Source: Parabacteroides sp.
GTDB lineage: Bacteria > Bacteroidota > Bacteroidia > Bacteroidales > Tannerellaceae
Assembly: GCA_020026285.1 (NCBI GenBank)
Contig: JAHHQS010000060.1
Location: 1-21,936, forward strand
Length of the DNA: 21,936 nucleotides
Direction: 5' to 3'
Shown here: piece after piece, positions 16,520 to 21,936 of the stretch
How positions within the stretch are numbered: the first letter of the stretch is position 1
Layout of the letters: each line of letters begins with the position of its first letter
Made by a program: the position numbers and the translations under genes
The notes under the pieces: model-generated
Databases searched by the model: none
What the model saw: only the letters and a program-made list of their open reading frames with translations
What the model was told of the DNA's origin: nothing

Positions 16520-16536
16520 TCCCAAACACAGCAGTT

Positions 16537-17172
16537 ATGGCAGAAAACAATCAGAATAATCAGTGGGGCGGAAAGAGAAAAGGCGCAGGAAGACCTCGTT
16601 CGGGAAACGAACCGAACAAGATCTACACCCTTCGTCTGCCGAAAGACCTGGCTCAGATGGTTGATGAGCAGGAAAACAAGACGGAATTCATCAGGAACTG
16701 CATCATCCGGTCTATTCAGTCCGTGGAAGAGATCCGGTCATTGGGACAGGTAGTTCCGGCAGCCCGGGTGAAAGATCTCCGTCTTCCGTTTTTCGATATC
16801 GGTCTGGTGGCAGGATTTCCTGTTCCCCTCGATAACGACGAGAGAGCACAGGACATCGATCTGCTTCGGATGTTATGTCCCCATCCGGAATCATCTTATT
16901 TGATTCGCGTACAGGGAGACTCCATGATCGATGCCGGCATCAGCTCCGGAGATATTGTGATAGTCGATAAAAGCAATCGGAATCCCGATGAAAGCCAGGT
17001 GGCCGTTTGCGAGTTCAACGGAGAATACACCTTGAAACGTTTTGTGATGCGGGACGGATTCGGCTGGCTCGTTCCTGCCAATCCCGATTATCCGGAGATA
17101 AAGGTCACTTCGGAAGATCAGTTCAGCATCTGGGGAACGGTTACCTATATTATCCACAAGCCCAAACTCTGA
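16537..17172 (+). CDS. umuD: UmuD-like S24 self-cleaving protein with N-terminal DNA-binding-like extension
   Basis: In SOS mutagenesis UmuD cleaves itself when RecA filaments form, and the product joins UmuC as translesion polymerase. The C-terminal part (~85-211) is a standard S24 peptidase: cleavage site Ala92-Gly93 in LVAGFPVPLD, Ser129 in QGDSM and Lys167 in YTLKRF, with Ser-Lys spacing as in LexA/UmuD. At 211 residues it is about 70 longer than E. coli UmuD. The extra part has a GGKRKGAGRP motif (11-20), AT-hook-like, followed by IYTLRLPKDLAQMVDEQ and a helical stretch to ~66 that resembles a ribbon-helix-helix domain. The whole may work as a LexA-like repressor as well as a polymerase subunit (inference). 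umuC starts 4 bases downstream. Calling it umuD rests on the partner and the S24 half. Confidence 0.88.
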   Translation: MAENNQNNQWGGKRKGAGRPRSGNEPNKIYTLRLPKDLAQMVDEQENKTEFIRNCIIRSIQSVEEIRSLGQVVPAARVKDLRLPFFDIGLVAGFPVPLDNDERAQDIDLLRMLCPHPESSYLIRVQGDSMIDAGISSGDIVIVDKSNRNPDESQVAVCEFNGEYTLKRFVMRDGFGWLVPANPDYPEIKVTSEDQFSIWGTVTYIIHKPKL

Positions 17173-17176
17173 AACA

Positions 17177-18445
17177 ATGATAGCCCTTGTCGATTGCAAC
17201 AGCTTTTTCTGCTCTGTCGAGAAAGTCTTCCATCCCGGACTAAACGGAAAGCCGGTCTGCGTGCTTTCCAGTAACGACGGATGCATTGTCGCGCTCACAC
17301 CCGAATCGAAAGCCCTCGGACTTCGCCGCGGTGATCCCATCTTCAAAGTCAGATCGATAGTCGAAGCCAATCACGTCACCGTCTTCTCCACCAATATGCA
17401 GCTCTACGCCGCCATGAGCAAAAGAGTGACCAGCATCCTTCGGAAATCGGTTCAGCATGTCGAGATCTATAGCATCGACGAGAGTTTCTGTTACCTGGAC
17501 GGATACGAAGAGCGGTATAATCTGGAAGAATATATGCGCGAAGTAGCCGGCAGAATCAGACTCTATACCGATATCCCCGTCAGTGTAGGCATTGCCCCGA
17601 CCAAGACACTGGCCAAGATGGGAAGCAAGTTCGCCAAGAAATACAAAGGCTATCGTGGAGTCTGCATGATCGACAACGATTACAAACGCAGAAAGGCACT
17701 GGAGCTGTTCGATCTGGCCGATGTATGGGGAATCGGGAAAAATACACTGAACAAACTGAACTATTACGGTGTATCCACACCGCTGGAATTTGCCGACAAG
17801 AGCAAGAGCTGGGTGAAAGCCCGGTTTCATAAGCCCGGTTATCAGACGTGGCTCGAACTGAATGGCATTCCCTGCATCGACACCTCCGAGATTCTGCGGA
17901 ATCAGCATATCTGCACCAGCCGGAGCTTTGGAGAGATGGTCGGCGATCTGAATTATCTGAAGGCATCGATAGCCACCTTTGCCGGCAGCTGTTCCAACAA
18001 ACTGCGCGGTCAGAATAGCGTAGCCGGAGCAGTAACCGTCTTCCTCTGCAGCAACCGTTTTCGGGATGATCTGAATCAGTATTCCAATACAGCCACGCAG
18101 ACACTGCTCACTCCCACTTCCGATACACAGGAAATAACGCATGCAGCACTTGAAGCCCTGAAAAGGATCTATCGGCCGGGAATACTTTATAAGAAATCGG
18201 GAGTCATTGTAGGTGATATATCAGATACATCAGCCGTCCAGAGAGATTTGTTCGACACCATTTCCAACCGTTCCGAACGCAGGGAACTGATGAAGGCGAT
18301 TGATAAGCTGAATCAGCTGTATGGACCTAAAACTGTTCAGCTGGTTGTTGAAGGAGAGAAAAAACAGCCCTGGATGGTGAAGTCGGAACATCGCAGTCCG
18401 AACTATCTGACCGATATCAACGAGATTCTGACTGTCAACATTTAA
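17177..18445 (+). CDS. umuC: Y-family DNA polymerase V catalytic subunit UmuC
   Basis: Error-prone translesion polymerase that copies damaged template DNA. The 422 residues equal the E. coli UmuC length. Metal ligands are visible: Asp6 in ALVDCNSFF and Asp101-Glu102 in YSIDESFCYLD. The palm/fingers occupy ~1-240, with VGIAPTKTLAKMGSKFAKK near 136-154 and the helix-hairpin-helix thumb signature DVWGIGKNTLNKL near 188-200. A little-finger domain and a DUF4113-type tail (WMVKSEHRSPNYLTDI) complete it. QRDLF at residues 355-359 fits the QxxLF clamp-binding motif, pointing to interaction with DnaN, encoded at 11555-12676. It is 4 bases downstream of umuD, so the two form an operon. It is richer in G+C than genes on either side. 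Confidence 0.96.
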   Translation: MIALVDCNSFFCSVEKVFHPGLNGKPVCVLSSNDGCIVALTPESKALGLRRGDPIFKVRSIVEANHVTVFSTNMQLYAAMSKRVTSILRKSVQHVEIYSIDESFCYLDGYEERYNLEEYMREVAGRIRLYTDIPVSVGIAPTKTLAKMGSKFAKKYKGYRGVCMIDNDYKRRKALELFDLADVWGIGKNTLNKLNYYGVSTPLEFADKSKSWVKARFHKPGYQTWLELNGIPCIDTSEILRNQHICTSRSFGEMVGDLNYLKASIATFAGSCSNKLRGQNSVAGAVTVFLCSNRFRDDLNQYSNTATQTLLTPTSDTQEITHAALEALKRIYRPGILYKKSGVIVGDISDTSAVQRDLFDTISNRSERRELMKAIDKLNQLYGPKTVQLVVEGEKKQPWMVKSEHRSPNYLTDINEILTVNI

Positions 18446-18482
18446 GTGTTCTCAAGAATTCCATATCCATATAGAAGAACTC

Positions 18483-20525
18483 TTAAATTTCTTCTATACC
18501 AATGCTCTTTAAATATTCATAAGTGGACTGATAGAATTTGGGATCTCTCGTTTTATCTTCTGGATTTCCTTCTGGAACCACAATAATCATTCCTTGTCTG
18601 GCTCTAGTTAATAAGACACGATAGGCATTGGTCTGATAGGATTGTAATTCCGGTTTACGGATATTATTCCAACGTGTACCACCGTTAAACTTATAATGCT
18701 GCCAGCCGTTTTCATTATAACGCATATCAGCATCCCAAACAACAGCTGTCCAGTCCAGTTCCAAACCTTGAACCTGAAATTCGGTTGCGACATCCTCTAG
18801 ATAATTAGAAGAACGAACATCATCTTCGCCGTCTAAAAACCAATGTACTTCATCTGGCTTGAAACGAACATTTAGAGACAAAGGTTTTATTCGGTCGGCC
18901 GATGAACAGGCTAACAAACCAAAACGTTCCGAACCTCTTGCTTTATTACGCAACCACTCTTTCGCCTTTTCTACAGAACGTGTTAATACAATCGGATAAT
19001 TCTTCAATTCATGAAGGACCTTCGAAGCTCCTTCCCTATCTTGATTTAATAGATTATATACAAACAACGACAGATTTTCTGCTCTGAATGATCTCATAGA
19101 TACCGAAAGATGTAACGATGGTTCAATATATAAACGATCTTTGTTCTCTATAATATCCAAGACCTCGCCATTCGCATATTCATTCGTTGTCAACTGATCA
19201 GAGATATAAATTTGCCAATCTGTGAAAGATTTGTTTAGCGAATCAATCCATTCCTTTATTCCTGCTTCACCCGTATTTATTTCTTGTCCGCCACCAACCA
19301 GACAAATAATTAAAGCCCAATCTTGATGTCGGTCTAGACAAGAAATGAGATATTCTGGTTCTGAATATGGAAAATCCGGCTTCCCTTTTTTACGAGCCAT
19401 AAAGTTCACCAGCATTTCTTTCGTCCAAGCACGCTGAGCTTCATCGAATATCGCAATATGATCAATCGGTGCATACGATTTATCTTTATTCTTTTCGGAC
19501 AAGAAATAAGCCTGATCAGCCACGATCTTTCCATTTTCTAACTTAGTTCCTTCCAAACAAGCATCTCTATAATGATGAATCATCTGGATAAACGATTTCA
19601 CTTCCGATTGTGCTTCTTTTTTGGTGATCGATTGATTCTCTTTCTTTTTTCGAGCCACCAAATCTCTACTCAAAGCTTCTGTTAAGACTGCTACCAGAGG
19701 GAAATTTCCTGATAAATATACCGCATTTTCCTTCTTTTCAAACTGCTTGATAGCAGTAGTCAGCCCAACCAGCGTTTTACCAGCACCAGGAACTCCAGTT
19801 ACAAAACAAATTCCCTTTTTATGATTCGTTTTACAATCCACGATGATATCAGCAATACAATCGCAAGTCTTTGTCAGATTCTCCCCCTTGGCTTCTGAAT
19901 AAGCAATATCGGCTACTGAATGATTATTGTACAAAGCCGTAGCTGCTTCTATAATAGTTGGTGTAGGAGCATAACGACTAATAGCCCATAAATAATCATC
20001 CTCATGATTTAATGGTTTAGCCTTATCTAATGCAGACTGGATATAGCAAGCTAAATTAGTTCGATTAGCCAATAGAGGTTTATAAACTTGATCCGTATAA
20101 GGGATAAAATCAGACATAAATGAAGCATCTGATTTAGTGGATACTAATATTGGAAAGATTGTCCGATTATGACTTCCTTCATGGAAATTTTTTAGATCAA
20201 GCGCATAATCCCAAGTTTGTGAAATATCAGCAGAAAGATATTCATCCTGAAAAGCCTTAAACTCTAATACGAAGATAATCCCGTCAATTAATAGAACCAC
20301 ATCTATCCGTCGGCCCATTCTTGGAATATTATATTCAAAGAAGATACTTCCTCGATCCTTATAATCCGGAAGAATTTCTTTCAATATATCGATTTCTTCA
20401 TTCCATGCTCTCTTTTGATCTAGTGTTAGATCATTGGGTGTTGATTGTGTCAATTTCCCAATAATTTCATCAACTGATTGATTTAGAAAATCTTTAATAG
20501 CATCCCAATAATAGAATCTTTCCAT
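18483..20525 (-). CDS. PD-(D/E)xK nuclease fused to Schlafen-group-3/DUF2075 helicase
   Basis: A 680-residue protein when started at ATG 20525. The frame could run back to a TTG at 20570, but that codon lies inside the -7 box, so ATG is preferred. N-terminal part (~55-115): RIDVVLLIDGIIFVLEFKAF gives Asp75, Glu88 and Lys90, the PD-(D/E)xK nuclease signature. Next comes an SF1-type helicase of the DUF2075/Schlafen group 3 family: Walker A GVPGAGKT (~244-251), Walker B IAIFDEAQRAW (DEAQ ~361-364), a VGGGQEINTGEAG segment, FQVQGLELD and a late LLTRARQG motif (~638-645). Such proteins are often seen in defence islands, and a DNA-degrading or DNA-unwinding role is likely, but the target is unknown. 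It is AT-rich compared with umuC, and it is convergent with umuC and divergent from mutT. Confidence 0.85.
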   Translation of the reverse strand: MERFYYWDAIKDFLNQSVDEIIGKLTQSTPNDLTLDQKRAWNEEIDILKEILPDYKDRGSIFFEYNIPRMGRRIDVVLLIDGIIFVLEFKAFQDEYLSADISQTWDYALDLKNFHEGSHNRTIFPILVSTKSDASFMSDFIPYTDQVYKPLLANRTNLACYIQSALDKAKPLNHEDDYLWAISRYAPTPTIIEAATALYNNHSVADIAYSEAKGENLTKTCDCIADIIVDCKTNHKKGICFVTGVPGAGKTLVGLTTAIKQFEKKENAVYLSGNFPLVAVLTEALSRDLVARKKKENQSITKKEAQSEVKSFIQMIHHYRDACLEGTKLENGKIVADQAYFLSEKNKDKSYAPIDHIAIFDEAQRAWTKEMLVNFMARKKGKPDFPYSEPEYLISCLDRHQDWALIICLVGGGQEINTGEAGIKEWIDSLNKSFTDWQIYISDQLTTNEYANGEVLDIIENKDRLYIEPSLHLSVSMRSFRAENLSLFVYNLLNQDREGASKVLHELKNYPIVLTRSVEKAKEWLRNKARGSERFGLLACSSADRIKPLSLNVRFKPDEVHWFLDGEDDVRSSNYLEDVATEFQVQGLELDWTAVVWDADMRYNENGWQHYKFNGGTRWNNIRKPELQSYQTNAYRVLLTRARQGMIIVVPEGNPEDKTRDPKFYQSTYEYLKSIGIEEI

Positions 20526-20574
20526 AACAAATGTTCGTTTGTATTGATGTGTTTCATTTAAGTTTAACAAATGT
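20525..20574. repeat. 10-bp direct repeats at the helicase promoter
   Basis: TAACAAATGT occurs at 20525-20534 and again at 20565-20574, exactly 40 bp apart. One copy overlaps the -7 box and the other the start codon of the nuclease-helicase gene, a layout that could serve a cooperative repressor (inference). Confidence 0.5.
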
Positions 20575-20575
20575 A
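20568..20575 (-). promoter_or_regulatory. -7 promoter box of the nuclease-helicase gene
   Basis: TACATTTG on the minus strand matches TAnnTTTG, 42 bases upstream of the ATG at 20525. It supports that ATG over the earlier TTG. Confidence 0.5.
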
Positions 20576-20628
20576 ATTATTTTTCATTAGCTTCTAATAG
20601 AAGTCTTCTGCTTTCTATAAGAATCTTA

Positions 20629-20636
20629 TATCTTTG
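20629..20636 (+). promoter_or_regulatory. -7 promoter box of mutT
   Basis: TATCTTTG matches TAnnTTTG, 36 bases before ATG 20673. Transcription would begin near 20643, which argues against an in-frame GTG at 20643 as start. Confidence 0.55.
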
Positions 20637-20672
20637 TAAAGAGTGATTCTTATTTTTTACGAAACAAATCAA

Positions 20673-21062
20673 ATGAAACATTATAACGTAGTCGCTGCCG
20701 TGGTTCTGCAGGACGGCAAGTATTTATGTATGCAGAAAGGAAAGACGAAATTCGATTATACCAGTTATAAGTTCGAATTTCCGGGAGGAAAGATTGAGCC
20801 GGGCGAAACACCGCAGGAGGCTTTGAAGCGCGAACTGCTCGAAGAGATGAATTTCCCCATCGAAGTGGATCAGGAACTGATAACGGTTTCGCATACGTAT
20901 CCGGATTTCTCCATCACCATGACGGCCTTTCTTTGTCGTGCCCTCGCTCCTACTTTTGTGATGAACGAACATGTAGCTTTCGAATGGAGAGCGAAAGAGG
21001 ATCTTTCATCTTTAGACTGGGCTGCGGCCGATATCGGGATTGTGAAGAGGATTGTGGAGTGA
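20673..21062 (+). CDS. MutT-like Nudix hydrolase
   Basis: 129 residues from ATG 20673 (MKHYNVVAAVVLQDGKYLCM). The Nudix box is GGKIEPGETPQEALKRELLEEMNF near residues 38-61: G, five residues, E, seven, REL-x-EE are all present, but the usual Gly after the EE pair is Asn. The short form and FEFPGGK fit the MutT group, which hydrolyses oxidised nucleotides such as 8-oxo-dGTP to monophosphates and so prevents mutation; the true substrate cannot be read from sequence. It has its own promoter box and lies between two AT-rich genes while itself having intermediate G+C. The HNH gene starts 37 bases downstream and could be cotranscribed. Confidence 0.9.
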   Translation: MKHYNVVAAVVLQDGKYLCMQKGKTKFDYTSYKFEFPGGKIEPGETPQEALKRELLEEMNFPIEVDQELITVSHTYPDFSITMTAFLCRALAPTFVMNEHVAFEWRAKEDLSSLDWAAADIGIVKRIVE

Positions 21063-21087
21063 TTCGAGATCATAAAAGAATAAAATA

Positions 21088-21094
21088 AGGGGGG
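21088..21094 (+). promoter_or_regulatory. Unusual strong Shine-Dalgarno-like poly-G site
   Basis: AGGGGGG ends five bases before the ATG at 21100. Other genes in this window lack such sites, so it stands out as foreign or as a special translation signal. The G6 run is also a potential slippage site that could alter spacing. Confidence 0.55.
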
Positions 21095-21099
21095 AAAAT

Positions 21100-21936
21100 A
21101 TGGATTTGATATATGTTAAAGATATTGATAAAAGTGTACTTTATCAAGGATTTACAATTCGTACATCCTTATTACAACAGTTTTTAGAGAAGTTTGGTGA
21201 ATTGGCTATTGGAGAAAAAAGAGATATTTCTATTATCTGGAATAATCAGATATATAAGGATATTCAGGTTATTAATCAAAACTTCGATAGAATAAAATAT
21301 CCGGATCATCCAGTTATGTACCAAGTCCGATATTATCCAACAAGTGCTTTTTCCAAAGTTCTTCGTTCATCATTTTATGAAATCACTCAATTCGTTGATC
21401 AACAAATAGCTATTAATAAACAACTCAAGTATCAAGGTAGTAAAACAAACACCATTAAGATTCCGGACAATTTACGTTGTTCTATCGTTTTCTATACAAC
21501 AGATGATCCCAATGTTTGGGAAGCTGTTCCAGTATATGCTTCAGAAGTAGAAACGGCTAAAAAACAAATAGTTCAATACACTATAGATGAACCAACTTTC
21601 GAGAATATGTTGCTTAACGATGAAGCTGCTCATATAGAAAAAGAGCCACAACTCGTTAAGATTAGAAAGGTTGATAGAAAAGTCTGTTTGAATCTAAAAA
21701 AGCTGTATGGTTATCGTTGTCAGATCTGTGGAAAATTGATAACAGAACCGTATGGTGGAGAAGAGAAAGTGATCGAAGCTCATCACATTATTCCGTTCAC
21801 TCAGTCACTAAATAATAATTTCAACAACATTATGATTCTTTGTCCAAATCATCATCGAATCATTCATGCTTACCATCCTGAATTCAAAAGGAAATTAAAA
21901 ACCTTCTTTTATCCTAATGGATATAAAGAAGATTTG
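21100..21936 (+). CDS. HNH endonuclease, C-terminus cut by window edge
   Basis: The frame from ATG 21100 is open for 279 codons to the window end. The C-terminal part seen (~196-257) is an HNH nuclease with a zinc knuckle: YRCQICGK (Cys207, Cys210), IEAHHIIPF (Glu226, His228, His229), FNNIMILCPNHHRIIH (Asn242/243, Cys248, His251, His252, His256). All expected HNH metal and zinc residues are present. Residues 1-190 (MDLIYVKDIDKSVLYQGFTI onward) form a separate domain, probably for target recognition, that I do not recognise. HNH proteins of this build are often restriction or mobile-element nucleases. No methyltransferase is visible in the window. The gene is AT-rich and has an unusual poly-G ribosome-binding site. 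Confidence 0.85.
   Translation, partial: MDLIYVKDIDKSVLYQGFTIRTSLLQQFLEKFGELAIGEKRDISIIWNNQIYKDIQVINQNFDRIKYPDHPVMYQVRYYPTSAFSKVLRSSFYEITQFVDQQIAINKQLKYQGSKTNTIKIPDNLRCSIVFYTTDDPNVWEAVPVYASEVETAKKQIVQYTIDEPTFENMLLNDEAAHIEKEPQLVKIRKVDRKVCLNLKKLYGYRCQICGKLITEPYGGEEKVIEAHHIIPFTQSLNNNFNNIMILCPNHHRIIHAYHPEFKRKLKTFFYPNGYKEDL

Larger units (their letters stand above)
16200..16536. other. Divergent intergenic region between second hexosaminidase and umuD
   Basis: 337 bases. It holds the -7 boxes for both sides (16222-16229 minus, 16512-16519 plus) and an 8-bp inverted repeat at 16475-16502 next to the umuD promoter. A short ORF at 16301-16396 could encode 31 residues (MHYFACSYQKDPGIKSRFRL and eleven more), but it has no clear start signals and may be a remnant or chance. 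Confidence 0.5.

Noticed and set aside
17240..18142. A 300-codon minus-strand open frame within umuC
   Set aside because: It is antisense to a gene with intact polymerase motifs; long antisense frames are expected where the coding strand is G+C-rich, and its product shows no known motif.
20526..20570. Extension of the nuclease-helicase gene to a TTG start (15 more residues)
   Set aside because: The TTG lies inside a TACATTTG -7 box and would precede the transcription start; the ATG at 20525 fits better.
20643..20672. GTG start for mutT adding ten residues
   Set aside because: It sits about where transcription should start from the TATCTTTG box at 20629-20636; the ATG at 20673 gives a normal Nudix N-terminus.
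18483..21936. A complete type I/II restriction-modification system
   Set aside because: No DNA methyltransferase motif is visible; only the nuclease-helicase and HNH genes are seen. One could lie beyond the right edge.
1..21936. CRISPR array, tRNA or rRNA genes, insertion-sequence ends
   Set aside because: No regularly spaced repeats, cloverleaf with TTCGA-type loop, rRNA landmarks or transposase with terminal repeats could be found by eye.

Overview
The window looks like a chromosomal segment from a member of the Bacteroidales. I would guess a gut Bacteroides/Parabacteroides relative, but the species cannot be fixed from sequence alone. The evidence is the recurrent TAnnTTTG (-7) promoter element ahead of most transcription units, near absence of Shine-Dalgarno sites, lipoproteins with an acidic stretch after the lipobox cysteine, and families typical of the phylum (DUF4295 beside rpmG/rpmB, DUF4835 beside coaBC and recN, PepSY-like lipoproteins, GH20 enzymes with PA14 tails).

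Layout. Bases 1-353: the start of an exported protein cut by the left edge. 695-5545 (+): glyA, a GH20 beta-hexosaminidase lipoprotein and a PepSY-like lipoprotein, ending at a strong two-way terminator. 5626-6906 (-): an exported protein with a repetitive Ser/Arg/Gly/Asn-rich tail. 6970-12676 (-): a tight run, in transcription order dnaN, DnaQ-type exonuclease, coaBC, DUF4835, recN, which joins DNA replication and repair with coenzyme A synthesis. 12856-13465 (-): ribosomal operon rpmB-rpmG-DUF4295 with its own terminator and a long leader. 13887-16199 (-): a second GH20 lipoprotein. 16537-18445 (+): a umuDC-type SOS mutagenesis operon whose UmuD carries an extra N-terminal DNA-binding-like segment. 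18483-20525 (-): a PD-(D/E)xK nuclease fused to a Schlafen-group-3/DUF2075 helicase. 20673-21062 (+): a MutT/Nudix hydrolase. 21100-end (+): an HNH endonuclease cut by the right edge.

How it fits together. Most of the window is housekeeping (one-carbon metabolism, clamp, repair, ribosome, CoA) plus glycan foraging by two GH20 enzymes that would release terminal GlcNAc/GalNAc from host or bacterial glycans at the cell envelope. The right third is accessory. The umuDC pair is GC-rich (36 G+C in the 60 bases from 17281). The helicase and HNH genes are AT-rich (18 and 16 G+C in the 60 bases from 20101 and 21361), and mutT between them is intermediate (29 in the 60 bases from 20821). This pattern, the nuclease/helicase/HNH content and the unusual poly-G ribosome-binding site of the HNH gene suggest acquired DNA-processing or defence genes.

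The most noteworthy signals are: (1) a nested RNA-like structure with an 18-bp closing stem and U-tail between glyA and the first hexosaminidase; (2) a UmuD that may be its own repressor, with a perfect 8-bp inverted repeat at 20-bp centre spacing just upstream of its -7 box; (3) the nuclease-helicase and HNH genes around mutT, with a 10-bp direct repeat at the helicase promoter.
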